A stretch of DNA of 64,000 nucleotides, taken from positions 1-64,000 of the forward strand of contig JBKEAI010000084.1 of the NCBI GenBank assembly GCA_047972145.1. The letters are read 5' to 3'. Shown here piece by piece: positions 9,507-17,959 of this stretch; within the stretch, counting starts at the first letter, position 1; each line of letters opens with the position of its first letter. The notes below the pieces were generated by a model, which worked only from the letters and a program-made list of their open reading frames with translations, was not told the DNA's origin and did no database searches. This DNA comes from JAMLGJ01 sp047972145. GTDB lineage: Bacteria; Actinomycetota; Acidimicrobiia; Acidimicrobiales; Microtrichaceae. The translations under genes were made by a program, and so were the position numbers.

Positions 9507-10051
9507 ACACGTCCCGGCCCGTGGTCCTCGTCGGCCTGCCGGGTTCGGGCAAATCGACCGTCGCTCCCTTGCTCGCCGATCGGCTCCGCATCGGCGTGGT
9601 CGATCTGGACGAACTCATCGCGCAGCGCAGCGGCTCGAGTGTCGAGTCGATCTTCGCCCGGGTCGGCGAGCCTGGGTTCCGACTCGAGGAGGTCGCGGCT
9701 CTGGAGGCCGCCCTCGCCGGTGCCCCATCGGTGATAGCGACCGGAGGTGGGGTGGTGACCACAGCCGGTGCCCGTTCACTCCTTGCCGGCTTTCCCGTCG
9801 TCTGGCTGCGCGCAACAGCGCAGACCCTCGTCTCACGCCTGACCACCGACGCTACGGTCAGACCGCTGCTGGCCGGTTCACGCGGTGGCGATGACCTCGT
9901 TGCGGTGCTGGAGGGGCTCATGGGTGAGCGCGAGCGGTACTACACAGAGGTGGCTTCGGTCGTCGTCGATGTCGATGACCTGGACGGCCAGGCGGTGAGC
10001 GAGCGCGTCCTTTTCGGTCTCTGCGAGGTCATCGGGGTCGACGATGGGTGA
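9503..10051 (+). CDS. aroK: shikimate kinase
   Basis: A 182-residue P-loop kinase that phosphorylates shikimate at the 3-OH with ATP. Walker A is GLPGSGKST (Lys17). The shikimate-binding DLDELI aspartates are D34 and D36, Arg60 lies in GFRLEE, and the GGG turn is ATGGGVV at about 79-85. The LID segment includes RPLLAG. The GTG start overlaps the upstream stop (GTGA), and the stop overlaps aroB by 8 bases, so aroK-aroB-aroQ form a tight unit. Confidence 0.95.
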   Translation: MNTSRPVVLVGLPGSGKSTVAPLLADRLRIGVVDLDELIAQRSGSSVESIFARVGEPGFRLEEVAALEAALAGAPSVIATGGGVVTTAGARSLLAGFPVVWLRATAQTLVSRLTTDATVRPLLAGSRGGDDLVAVLEGLMGERERYYTEVASVVVDVDDLDGQAVSERVLFGLCEVIGVDDG

Positions 10052-11099
10052 GGCGATGGATGACGCGGCAATACCGTCATCGGTGGGACCTCGGGCGGAG
10101 GTCCTCGTCGAACTTCCCGATGCGAGGAGATCCCCGGTTCTGATCGGCCCGGGTGTGCGCCACGAGTTGTCGAGCCTGCTTCCCGGAGAGCCCCGCAAAG
10201 TCGCTGTTGTCACCCAGGCCAACATCGGAATCGAGGTCGATCCCGGGGTCGACCACGAGGTGTTCCTGGTCGGCGACGGCGAACAGCACAAGAGGCTCGC
10301 CACCGTCGAGCACCTGTGCTCAGGGTTCGCGAGGTTCGGGTTGGCGCGCTCGGACTGTGTGGTCGGAGTGGGTGGGGGCATGGTCACCGACGTCGCAGGG
10401 TTCGCCGCGTCGGTGTATCACCGCGGGATTCCGGTGGTGCACGTAGCGACGAGCCTGCTGGCGCAGATCGACGCAGCGATCGGCGGCAAGACGGGTGTGA
10501 ACCTGCCCGAGGGCAAGAACCTCGTGGGCAGCTTCTGGCAGCCCTCGGCGGTGCTGTGCGACATCGAGACGCTCGACACGCTGCCTCCGCGTGAATGGCG
10601 CTGTGGCCTGGGTGAGCTGGCCAAGTACCACTGGCTGGGAGGTGGACGCCTCGACGAGCTCGACCTGGTGGACCGGATCGCGCGCTGTGTGGAGATCAAG
10701 GCCGGCTTCGTCGCATCAGACGAGCGCGAAGCCGGACGGCGGGCGTTGCTCAACTACGGCCACACCCTCGGCCATGCCCTCGAGACCGCCGGTGACCACG
10801 ACCTGCGCCACGGCGAGGCCGTGGGGATCGGCCTGGTGTTCGCAGCCGAGTTGGCCGCGTCGATGGGCAGGATCGAACCTGCGGAGGTCGACGAGCACCG
10901 CAGGGTGGTCGCCGGCTACGACCTGCCGATACGGATACCCGATGGAATCGAGGCGGACGAGCTGGTCTTGTTGATGGGTCGGGACAAGAAATCTCTCGAC
11001 GGTGGCCTCACGTTCGTGCTCGACGGGCCCGATGGGGTCGAGGTGGTCCACGACGTGGACCCCTCCCTTGTGGAAGCGACCATGGAGAAGCTGCGATGA
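10044..11099 (+). CDS. aroB: 3-dehydroquinate synthase
   Basis: A 351-residue NAD- and metal-dependent enzyme converting DAHP to 3-dehydroquinate. Seen: NAD-binding GVGGGMVTDVAGFAASV, the active-site VATSLLAQIDAAIGGKTGVN, the LPEGKNLVGSFWQP loop, the GELAKY metal-region glutamate, and the metal histidines in NYGHTLGHALE and RHGEAVGIG. The first ATG (10044) overlaps aroK; an alternative ATG at 10056 would remove four residues. Length is slightly below the usual 360. Confidence 0.96.
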   Translation: MGEAMDDAAIPSSVGPRAEVLVELPDARRSPVLIGPGVRHELSSLLPGEPRKVAVVTQANIGIEVDPGVDHEVFLVGDGEQHKRLATVEHLCSGFARFGLARSDCVVGVGGGMVTDVAGFAASVYHRGIPVVHVATSLLAQIDAAIGGKTGVNLPEGKNLVGSFWQPSAVLCDIETLDTLPPREWRCGLGELAKYHWLGGGRLDELDLVDRIARCVEIKAGFVASDEREAGRRALLNYGHTLGHALETAGDHDLRHGEAVGIGLVFAAELAASMGRIEPAEVDEHRRVVAGYDLPIRIPDGIEADELVLLMGRDKKSLDGGLTFVLDGPDGVEVVHDVDPSLVEATMEKLR

Positions 11100-11569
11100 A
11101 GGTCCGCGAAACCGAGGTGCTGCTCCTGTCGGGTCCCAACCTGAACCTGCTGGGAGAACGCGAGCCGGAGATCTACGGCAGCGCAACGCTGGAGGACCTC
11201 GTGGCCTCGGCGCGCACCGAGGCCGGTGCACATGGCCTCACCTTGTCGCACGTGCAGTCCAACCACGAAGGTGTGCTGGTCGACGCCATCCACGACGCAC
11301 GCGCGTCGAGCGCCGGCATGATCATCAACGCCGGAGCGTTCACCCACTACAGCTGGGCGATCCACGACGCCCTCGCCTCGTTCGGGCCGCCGGTTGTCGA
11401 GCTGCACATTTCCAACCCTGCGACCAGGGAGAGCTGGCGGCACCGCTCTGTCATCTCCCCGGTCGCCACCGCGGTGATCGCAGGACTCGGCCCCTCCGGC
11501 TACGCGGTGGCGGTGCGCGCCCTTGCACAGCTCATCGCCGCGGAATCCACCGCTGACGGCCCGCAGTAG
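11096..11569 (+). CDS. aroQ: type II 3-dehydroquinate dehydratase
   Basis: A 157-residue dodecameric-type dehydroquinase. Seen: N-terminal LLLSGPNLNLLGEREPEIYG with catalytic Tyr27, the QSNHEGVLVDAIH segment, INAGAFTHYSWAIHDAL, and catalytic His104 in VELHISN. It overlaps the aroB stop by 4 bases. Together with aroB, aroK and aroE in this window it covers the steps from DAHP to shikimate-3-phosphate. Confidence 0.96.
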   Translation: MKVRETEVLLLSGPNLNLLGEREPEIYGSATLEDLVASARTEAGAHGLTLSHVQSNHEGVLVDAIHDARASSAGMIINAGAFTHYSWAIHDALASFGPPVVELHISNPATRESWRHRSVISPVATAVIAGLGPSGYAVAVRALAQLIAAESTADGPQ

Positions 11570-11579
11570 CCTTCGCACC

Positions 11580-12716
11580 ATGGCGGTATCGGAGAACGTC
11601 ACCCCCACCCTCGCACCGCGAGAGCTCACGCCGATGGCGCTCGGTGGGCGCATCGGTGCACTACGCGAGCGATTCGACAGACTCGGCATCGACGCGCTCG
11701 TCGTCACAGAGTTGACCAACATCCGCTACCTCACCGGTTTCACCGGCTCATCCGCGGTGCTGCTGGTGCGACCCGACGACGCGGTGTTCGTCACCGATGG
11801 GCGCTACAAGACCCAGTGCGCTCAGGAGTTGGGTGATGCGGGGGTCTCCGCGGAGATCGAGATCTCCTCGGAGGGCCCCGAGGTAGCGGCCGCGGCGGCC
11901 GCGTCGGGGATCGCGATGCTCGGATTGGAGGCCGACTCGGTGTCGTGGGCGTCCCAGCGGCGTTGGAGCTCCGAGCTCTTCGACGGAGAACTGGTCGCTA
12001 CGACATCCGCTGTGGAGGACCTGCGGTTGGTCAAGGACCCAGGGGAGTTGGAGCGGATCCGCTCCGCATGTGCGATCGCCGATGCAGCCCTTGCCTCGGT
12101 CCAGCACCGTCTGGTCGAGGGGCCGACGGAGAAGGAGTTCGCCTCGGAGCTCGAAGCAGCGATGATGAGCCTCGGTGCAGCGGATCTCTCCTTCGACACG
12201 ATCGTGGCGGCGGGGGCCAACGGAGCACGGCCACACCACCAACCCTCCGAGCGCGTGGTCGGCGACGGAGACCTCGTGGTGATCGACTTCGGTGCCCTGG
12301 TGGACGGATACCACTCCGACATGACCCGTACGTTCACCGTCGGAGAGGTCGGCGCGGATCGCCGGCGGATGTTAGACGTGGTCACCGAGGCTCAGGCAGC
12401 GGGGGTCGAGCTCGTCGGTGCCGGTGTGGAGGCCGCCGAGGTGGATGCAGCGTGTCGGGCCGTGATCGACGATGCCGGTTGGGGTGATGCCTTCCTGCAT
12501 GGCACTGGCCACGGTGTGGGTCTCGACATCCACGAGGAGCCTCGGGTGTCGGTGCGATCCACTGCTACGCTTCGCAACGGCCATGTGGTGACCGTGGAAC
12601 CCGGTGTGTACCTGCCAGAACTTGGCGGAGTGCGGGTCGAGGACACTCTGGTGGTGACCGACTCAGGGTGTGAGCGGTTGACCCTGGCCCCGAAGTCCCC
12701 CCAACCGATCCAGTAG
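11580..12716 (+). CDS. M24 family Xaa-Pro peptidase
   Basis: A 378-residue pita-bread-fold metallopeptidase (PepQ/PepP type) for X-Pro dipeptides or N-terminal X-Pro bonds. The creatinase-like N-terminal domain has NIRYLTGFTGSSAVLLV. The catalytic domain carries the dinuclear metal ligands: Asp in VIDFGALVDGYHSDMTRTF (both Asp residues), His in GTGHGVGLDIHEEP, Glu in VTVEPGVYLPE and Glu in GVRVEDT. The ATG at 11580 is 10 bases past the aroQ stop. In actinobacteria an M24 peptidase regularly precedes efp, as here. Confidence 0.93.
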   Translation: MAVSENVTPTLAPRELTPMALGGRIGALRERFDRLGIDALVVTELTNIRYLTGFTGSSAVLLVRPDDAVFVTDGRYKTQCAQELGDAGVSAEIEISSEGPEVAAAAAASGIAMLGLEADSVSWASQRRWSSELFDGELVATTSAVEDLRLVKDPGELERIRSACAIADAALASVQHRLVEGPTEKEFASELEAAMMSLGAADLSFDTIVAAGANGARPHHQPSERVVGDGDLVVIDFGALVDGYHSDMTRTFTVGEVGADRRRMLDVVTEAQAAGVELVGAGVEAAEVDAACRAVIDDAGWGDAFLHGTGHGVGLDIHEEPRVSVRSTATLRNGHVVTVEPGVYLPELGGVRVEDTLVVTDSGCERLTLAPKSPQPIQ

Positions 12717-12756
12717 TCACGCGAGCCTCCGGGTTCGCAGAACGCGAGGCCCGACC

Positions 12757-13320
12757 ATGCCGCAGATCTCCACCGCCGACTTCAAGACCGGTATGACCGT
12801 CGACCTCGACGACGGTTTGTTCACGGTGTCGGACTTCCAGCACGTCAAGCCCGGCAAGGGCGGTGCGTTCGTGCGCACCACGCTCAAGAACGTCCGGACC
12901 GGAGCGGTGATCGACCGGACGTTCCGCGCCGGGGAGAAGATGGAACGCGCGATCGTGGACCGCAAGGAGATGCAACTGCTGTACCGCGACGGCACCGACT
13001 TCGTGTTCATGGACAACGACACCTACGACCAGATGACCGTTCCCGGTGCGACCCTCGGCGACGTCGCGTCGTACCTCGCGGATTCCGCCACAGCCGAGCT
13101 GGTGTTCTACGGCGAGGAGATCATCGGGGTGGAACTTCCGGCATCGGTCGTGCTGGCGGTCACCGAGACCGAGCCCGGGATCCAGGGTGACCGCGTCTCG
13201 GGTGCCAAGAAGCCGGCGACGCTCTCGACGGGCCATGTGGTGCAGGTGCCGTTGTTCATCGAACCGGGTGAAGACGTCAAGGTCGACACCCGCAGCGGTG
13301 AGTTCATCTCCCGCGCATGA
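12757..13320 (+). CDS. efp: translation elongation factor P
   Basis: A 187-residue three-domain EF-P that relieves ribosome stalling at polyproline stretches. The tip of the KOW-like domain I carries HVKPGKGGAFVR with Lys34 at the position modified in other bacteria. The domain II/III segments (EMQLLYRDG, FMDNDTYDQ, and the signature GVELPASVVLAV ... GHVVQVPLFIEPGEDVKVDTR) are intact. No epmA/epmB or ymfI-like modification gene is in this window. The stop overlaps nusB by 4 bases. Confidence 0.97.
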   Translation: MPQISTADFKTGMTVDLDDGLFTVSDFQHVKPGKGGAFVRTTLKNVRTGAVIDRTFRAGEKMERAIVDRKEMQLLYRDGTDFVFMDNDTYDQMTVPGATLGDVASYLADSATAELVFYGEEIIGVELPASVVLAVTETEPGIQGDRVSGAKKPATLSTGHVVQVPLFIEPGEDVKVDTRSGEFISRA

Positions 13321-13763
13321 TCGAGCCGGGTCCAGCGCCGAGGGTCCGGCCCGTCGTCGGCGGGCGCGCACCGGCACGCGAACGTGCACTTCACCTCCTC
13401 TACGAAGCCGATGCCACAGGATCGGCACCCCCGGACGTGCTCGCATCCCAGGCGGTGGCCGCGGATCGCTATGCGGAACACCTCGTGGCCGGGGTCCATG
13501 ACCATCGCGAGCGGATCGAGACCCTGGTCGCAGAGCTCCTGCCCGAGTCGTGGACCTTCGCACGACTGGCGGTGCTCGACCGCACGATCCTCCAGATAGC
13601 GGTCTACGAGCTGATCGACAGCAACGACGTGCCCACCGCGGTGGTGCTCTCGGAGGCGGTCAGGTTGGCCGAGACCTACGGCACCGACGACTCACCCCGC
13701 TTCGTGAACGGGCTCCTTGCCGCAGCGGCGCGGAACCTGCGCGACGACTACCGGGGCGATTGA
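13317..13763 (+). CDS. nusB: transcription antitermination factor NusB
   Basis: A 148-residue all-helical NusB that binds boxA RNA with S10 during rRNA transcription. Recognised by RERALHLLYEAD at the N-terminus, LDRTILQIAVYEL, the PTAVVLSEAVRLAETYGTD segment, and the C-terminal RFVNGLLAAAAR. It overlaps the efp stop (ATGA), the normal efp-nusB arrangement. In Streptomyces the next genes are bldD and pyrR; here a secreted pentapeptide-repeat gene intervenes. Confidence 0.94.
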   Translation: MIEPGPAPRVRPVVGGRAPARERALHLLYEADATGSAPPDVLASQAVAADRYAEHLVAGVHDHRERIETLVAELLPESWTFARLAVLDRTILQIAVYELIDSNDVPTAVVLSEAVRLAETYGTDDSPRFVNGLLAAAARNLRDDYRGD

Positions 13764-13851
13764 CCCTCGGAGTGCTTGGAGCCTCCGCAGACCGGAATCT
13801 TCCTTCGTCGGGACGCTAAGGACCATCTGTGCGGACCCCGATAGAGGTTCC

Positions 13852-14832
13852 ATGACCGTTTTATCAGGCCGGATCTGGCGCCGGTTGGGTGCCATGTCGT
13901 CGTGTGTCGTGGGTGTTTTCATCTTGGACACTGCCTGTCTGCCTGCCCAGGCACCCTGGAGTGGTGACGCCCCCTCGGTTTACCTCGACGGAGAGACGTG
14001 GACATCACAGGACCAGTTGCGTGTACAGGGTTGGGCATGGGATCGAAACAGCGACCGGTCGATCATGGTCGGGTTCGCTGTGGTCCAGGGAGCCGGTGTG
14101 CGATACCTGCCTGGTCCCTCCGAAGCCAACGTGCCTCGTCCTGACGTGGTGGCCACAACCGGACGAGGTTCCACCTCGGGGTTTGATCTGACGTTCACGC
14201 GCAGCGAACTCGGGTCCATCACCGATGACACGTCGATGTGTGTGTACGCGCTCAATGTGGGACCTGGAGATGACTCGCTACTCGGCTGCCGGAGACTGGA
14301 CAAACCCCCGAGTGCCGCCACGACACCACCTCAACCAGACACAGGTGACTGCGACGCACCTCCTGCACCCATGGTCGACTGGCACAACTGTGACCGCAGC
14401 GGCACCGACCTCAGCGGTGCGAACCTCCTCGGTGCCGACCTCGCCGGGCTCAGCCTGCGCGGTGCCGATCTCACCGGTGCCAACCTCCTCGGTGCCGATC
14501 TCACCGCCGCCGACATCCTCGGTGCCGATCTCAACGGTGCCGTGCTCGCCGCTGCCGATCTCACCGCTGCCAACCTCGCGGGCGCGAACCTGGCCGGCGC
14601 CCACCTCACCGGTGCCGACCTCGGTGGCGCCATTCTCAAGGGTGCCGACCTGCCCAACGCGAACCTCACCGACGCGAACCTCACAAGTGCGACCGTCGAC
14701 ACCACGAATTTCACAAGTGCGATCACCGTTGGAGTGGACTTCACCGATGGCACCTGGATCAACACGACGTGCCCTGACGGAACGAACAGCTCCACCAATG
14801 GCAACTCGTGCGTGGGGCACTGGGACTTCTGA
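13852..14832 (+). CDS. secreted pentapeptide-repeat protein
   Basis: A 326-residue predicted exported protein. An N-terminal hydrophobic segment (MSSCVVGVFILDTACLPAQA) resembles a signal peptide; the Cys in DTAC is a weak lipobox candidate. Residues about 45-150 form a domain with GWAWDRNSD, RPDV, TSGFDLTF and CVYALNVGPGDDSLLGCR, a pattern seen in actinobacterial surface proteins. After a Pro-rich linker, residues about 180-305 hold roughly 23 pentapeptide repeats of the A(D/N)LxG type, which fold as a quadrilateral beta-helix. A C-terminal segment has two Cys residues (TTCPDG, NSCVG) that could form a disulfide. The nearest in-frame ATG with the signal peptide is at 13852. Function unknown. 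Exported pentapeptide proteins are unlikely to be gyrase mimics, which are cytoplasmic. Confidence 0.8.
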   Translation: MTVLSGRIWRRLGAMSSCVVGVFILDTACLPAQAPWSGDAPSVYLDGETWTSQDQLRVQGWAWDRNSDRSIMVGFAVVQGAGVRYLPGPSEANVPRPDVVATTGRGSTSGFDLTFTRSELGSITDDTSMCVYALNVGPGDDSLLGCRRLDKPPSAATTPPQPDTGDCDAPPAPMVDWHNCDRSGTDLSGANLLGADLAGLSLRGADLTGANLLGADLTAADILGADLNGAVLAAADLTAANLAGANLAGAHLTGADLGGAILKGADLPNANLTDANLTSATVDTTNFTSAITVGVDFTDGTWINTTCPDGTNSSTNGNSCVGHWDF

Positions 14833-14976
14833 GCCAGGCTCCGACACGATCGGACTCCCTCACGACCCCGAGCGGGGCATCTTCGTGGGTGCTCCTCTGC
14901 TGCCCCTGCTACCGGTGACCTTGGCGATCGAGCGACCCCTCCAATAGAGGGCTGCGAGGGGCTGCCCCAGGTCCGC

Positions 14977-14982
14977 TAGAGT
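14977..14982 (+). promoter_or_regulatory. candidate -10 element for the pyr operon
   Basis: TAGAGT lies about 58 bases before the pyrR ATG and just upstream of the PyrR-binding leader, so a start near 14989 would place the whole RNA element in the transcript. No convincing -35 hexamer stands at 17 bases; TTGGCG at 14921 is too far for this hexamer. Low confidence. Confidence 0.3.
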
Positions 14983-15002
14983 GCGTGCCTGACCGTGAAG
15001 GG

Positions 15003-15035
15003 AGTCCCGTGAGGCTCCTACGGCCGGAAAGGACT
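15003..15035 (+). promoter_or_regulatory. PyrR-binding RNA element overlapping the pyrR ribosome-binding site
   Basis: AGTCCCGTGAGGCT at 15003-15016 fits the published PyrR-binding-loop consensus ARUCCNGNGAGGYU. AGTCC (15003-15007) can pair with GGACT (15031-15035), and GGC (15013-15015) with GCC (15023-15025), giving the expected stem-bulge-stem-loop. The 3' arm overlaps the purine-rich ribosome site GGAAAGGA (15026-15033), which stands 6 bases before the ATG at 15040. PyrR with bound UMP would therefore hide the ribosome site, the translational repression mode described for mycobacterial pyr operons. Confidence 0.75.
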
Positions 15036-15039
15036 GCTG

Positions 15040-15693
15040 ATGGCAGAACGCGAGCGACGCATGACGCGCCCCTACGGGGGCGTTTTTGTTGCCCGGGCAG
15101 AGGTGATGAACGCCGAGGAGGTGGGTCGTGCCCTGCGCCGGATGGCACACGAGATCCTCGAGCACAACGGGGGGATCGACAACCTCGTGCTGATCGGCTT
15201 GCAGACCGGAGGGGTGACCGTCGCCGGTGCGCTCGCCGAGGTCCTCGCGGAGATCGAGGGAGCCGAGGCGGCGGTCCGGGGACCATCCGGTGAACCGTCA
15301 CCCGGCGAACCGTCACCCGGCGACGATGAACGGCCCGGTGGATCCGTTGAGGTCCCACTCGGAACGCTCGACGTGGCGCTGTACCGCGATGACATCGGGA
15401 TCCGCCCGGTGCTACCCGAAGAGGAGACCCACATCCCCGTCGACCTCGACGGCACCGACGTGATCCTCGTCGACGACGTGCTCTTCACCGGTCGCACCAT
15501 CCGGGCCGCGCTGGACGCGCTCGTGGACTTCGGGCGTCCCCGCACGATCCAGCTCGCGGTGATGGTCGATCGCGGGCACCGTGAGCTCCCCATCAGGCCC
15601 GACTACACGGGCAAGAACCTGCCCACCCGCCGCGACGAACTGGTCAACGTGAGCCTCGAGTCGGTGCAGATCGGCGAGATGGCCAAGCAGTGA
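15040..15693 (+). CDS. pyrR: bifunctional pyr operon regulator / uracil phosphoribosyltransferase
   Basis: A 217-residue PyrR, an RNA-binding attenuator of pyr genes with UPRTase activity. The N-terminal helix is EEVGRALRRMAHEILEHNGG, followed by the LIGLQTGGVTVA loop. The PRPP motif is VILVDDVLFTGRTIRAALD, and the C-terminal signature is VDRGHRELPIRPDYTGKNLPT. A Gly/Pro/Ser-rich insertion (about residues 86-105, GEPSPGEPSPGDDE) lengthens it over the usual 180-195. The ATG at 15040 was chosen for its strong ribosome site and because the ARAEVMN strand upstream of the ATG at 15106 belongs to the fold. Mycobacterial PyrR has a comparable N-terminal extension. It overlaps pyrB by 4 bases. Confidence 0.93.
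   Translation: MAERERRMTRPYGGVFVARAEVMNAEEVGRALRRMAHEILEHNGGIDNLVLIGLQTGGVTVAGALAEVLAEIEGAEAAVRGPSGEPSPGEPSPGDDERPGGSVEVPLGTLDVALYRDDIGIRPVLPEEETHIPVDLDGTDVILVDDVLFTGRTIRAALDALVDFGRPRTIQLAVMVDRGHRELPIRPDYTGKNLPTRRDELVNVSLESVQIGEMAKQ
15067..15087 (+). terminator. intrinsic-terminator-like hairpin inside the pyrR 5' coding region
   Basis: A perfect 6-bp GC stem (CGCCCC at 15067-15072 pairing with GGGGCG at 15077-15082) is closed by a TACG tetraloop and followed by five T residues (15083-15087). cUACGg loops are exceptionally stable. The element starts 27 bases after the first base of the pyrR start codon. If translation is blocked by PyrR, the uncovered hairpin could terminate transcription of the operon. 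Confidence 0.6.
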
Positions 15694-16646
15694 GGGAACA
15701 CCTGCTGGGCATCGACGAGCTCGACCGCGACGAAGTCACCGAGATCCTCGAGGTGGCCGATCGCATGGCCGAGGTGAACTCGCGGCGCATACCCCGCGTC
15801 CCGGCACTGCGCGGGCGCACGGTGGTGTCGTTGTTCTTCGAGGATTCCACGCGCACCCGGATCAGCTTCGAGACCGCCGCCAAGCGGCTCTCGGCCGATG
15901 TGATGGGCTTTTCGGTGGGCACCTCATCGGTGAACAAGGGCGAGTCGGTACGCGACACGGTCGAGACGATCGAGGCTATGGGGGTCGACGCGATGGTGGT
16001 CCGCCACTCATCAGCGGGGGTACCCGAGATGATCTCGCGGTGGGCCGGCTCGTCGGTCATCAACGCCGGAGACGGGTGGCACGCACACCCGACCCAGGCG
16101 TTGCTGGATGCATATACCCTGAGGGGCCGCTTCGGTTCGCTCGAGGGTCTACGAATAGCGATCGTCGGTGATGTCCTGCACTCGCGGGTGGCCCGCTCCG
16201 ACATGGAGGTCTTCACCCTCATGGGAGCGACCGTCACGCTGGTCGCCCCACCCACGCTGCTGCCCCCGTCGGTGGAGCCCTGGGACGTCGAGGTCGTCCA
16301 CGACCTCGACGAGGTGCTGGGCGAGATGGATGTCTGCTACCTGCTGCGCATGCAGCGTGAGCGGATGACCGAAGCCCTGATCCCCAGCCTGCGCGAGTAC
16401 ACCGCTCTCTACGGCCTCACCGCGCGTCGTCTCGGGGCGATGAAGCCGGACTCCGTGGTGATGCACCCCGGCCCGATGAACCGCGGCATAGAGATCGCCG
16501 AGGACGTCGCGGATTCACCCCGGGCGCTGGTCACCGACCAGGTCGCCAACGGTGTCGCGGTCCGCATGGCGGTTCTCTACCTACTTCTGGGCTCGGGCCG
16601 CGAAGCACTCGGTGGTGCGGTCGAGCTCGCCGAGGAGGCATCATGA
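15690..16646 (+). CDS. pyrB: aspartate carbamoyltransferase catalytic subunit
   Basis: A 318-residue ATCase catalytic chain that makes carbamoyl-aspartate. The carbamoyl-phosphate loop FFEDSTRTRISFETA, the HAHPTQALLD motif, the adjacent-subunit Lys segment SVNKGESVRDT, and MHPGPMNRGIEI near the C-terminus are all intact. The GTG start overlaps the pyrR stop; the stop overlaps pyrC. No pyrI regulatory chain is present, as in other actinobacteria. Confidence 0.97.
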   Translation: MREHLLGIDELDRDEVTEILEVADRMAEVNSRRIPRVPALRGRTVVSLFFEDSTRTRISFETAAKRLSADVMGFSVGTSSVNKGESVRDTVETIEAMGVDAMVVRHSSAGVPEMISRWAGSSVINAGDGWHAHPTQALLDAYTLRGRFGSLEGLRIAIVGDVLHSRVARSDMEVFTLMGATVTLVAPPTLLPPSVEPWDVEVVHDLDEVLGEMDVCYLLRMQRERMTEALIPSLREYTALYGLTARRLGAMKPDSVVMHPGPMNRGIEIAEDVADSPRALVTDQVANGVAVRMAVLYLLLGSGREALGGAVELAEEAS

Positions 16647-17959
16647 CCCGCGAATCCACAGGAGCAACCTCCACGCCGTCGATGGTCCTGCGTGGGGGAC
16701 GGGTCGTCGATGCGACCGGTGAGCGCTCGGGTGACGTGCTGTTGCGCGACGGGCGGATCGTCGAGGTGGGTCCCGACCTGGGTGGCGACGTGTCCATCGA
16801 CTGCGACGGCGCGATTGTCGCCCCGGGGCTGGTCGACCTGCACACCCACCTTCGACAGCCCGGTAGGGAGGAGGCGGAGACCATCGAATCGGGAGCACGG
16901 GCGGCCGCCCTCGGCGGCTACACCGCTGTGCTCGCGATGCCCAACACCACACCGGCGATCGATTCGGCCGCTGTGGTGCGCGAGGTGCTCGAAGTCGGCC
17001 GATCCGCGGTCGTCGACGTGCACACCACCGGTGCGATAACCGTGGGGCGTGAGGGAGAGCGACTCACCCCGATGGCCGAGATGGCCGAGTTGGGTGTGCG
17101 CATCTTCACCGACGATGGCACCGGTGTGCAGGACGACCGCCTCATGCGCCGCGCCCTGGAGTACGCATCCGGCCTTGGAGCCACCCTCGCCCAGCACTGC
17201 GAGGTGACCTCGCTGAGCGAGGGGACCTGCATGCACGAAGGTGAGTGGTCCGCCAAGCTCGGCCTGCCGGGCCAGCCGTCGGAAGCCGAAGAGCTCATGG
17301 TGATGCGCGACATCGCTCTGGCCCGGATGACCGGTGCGAAGGTGCACTTCCAACACCTGTCCACCGCTGGGTCGGTTGCGATGGTCGCCGGAGCCCGCGC
17401 CGCGGGCCTCGGCGTCACCGCTGAGGCCGCACCGCACCATTTCACCCTCACCGATGCGAGCTGTGCGACCTATGACGCCACCTTCAAGGTCCATCCACCG
17501 CTGCGCAGCGAATCCGATGTGGCGGCGATCGTCGCAGCCCTGGGTGACGGCACGATCGACGCGATAGCGACCGATCACGCCCCACACACCCCCGAGACCA
17601 AGGAGCTTCCCTTCGACCAGGCGCCGCCGGGGATGCTGGGCCTCGAGTACGCCCTGGCACTTGCGTTCACAGAGCTGGTCGACCGTGGCGGTGCGATGGG
17701 CGAAGTCGACGTGCTGGGAGCCATGTCGTGGCGTCCGGCGACGATCGCCGGGCTGACCGACCATGGGGGGCCCGTGACCCCGGGCACCGCGGCGAACCTG
17801 GTGGTGATCGACCCCGGCGCGCGCTGGACCATCGACGGCTCCGGCGGGGCATCGCGCTCACGCAACGTGCCCTATGTGGGCCGCGAGGTGCGTGGACGCG
17901 TCCTGCACACGATCTGTGGTGGCGAGCTGGTCGTATCCGACGGCGAGGTGACTCGGTGA
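16643..17959 (+). CDS. pyrC: dihydroorotase (type I)
   Basis: A 438-residue amidohydrolase-fold zinc enzyme closing carbamoyl-aspartate to dihydroorotate. Metal ligands are visible in GLVDLHTHLRQPG (HxH), the two downstream histidines (AQHCEV, FQHLST) and the catalytic aspartate in IATDHAPH. The NTTPAID and GMLGLEYAL segments bind substrate. The N-terminal 14 residues are poorly conserved. It is coupled by 4-base overlaps to pyrB and carA. Confidence 0.96.
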   Translation: MTRESTGATSTPSMVLRGGRVVDATGERSGDVLLRDGRIVEVGPDLGGDVSIDCDGAIVAPGLVDLHTHLRQPGREEAETIESGARAAALGGYTAVLAMPNTTPAIDSAAVVREVLEVGRSAVVDVHTTGAITVGREGERLTPMAEMAELGVRIFTDDGTGVQDDRLMRRALEYASGLGATLAQHCEVTSLSEGTCMHEGEWSAKLGLPGQPSEAEELMVMRDIALARMTGAKVHFQHLSTAGSVAMVAGARAAGLGVTAEAAPHHFTLTDASCATYDATFKVHPPLRSESDVAAIVAALGDGTIDAIATDHAPHTPETKELPFDQAPPGMLGLEYALALAFTELVDRGGAMGEVDVLGAMSWRPATIAGLTDHGGPVTPGTAANLVVIDPGARWTIDGSGGASRSRNVPYVGREVRGRVLHTICGGELVVSDGEVTR

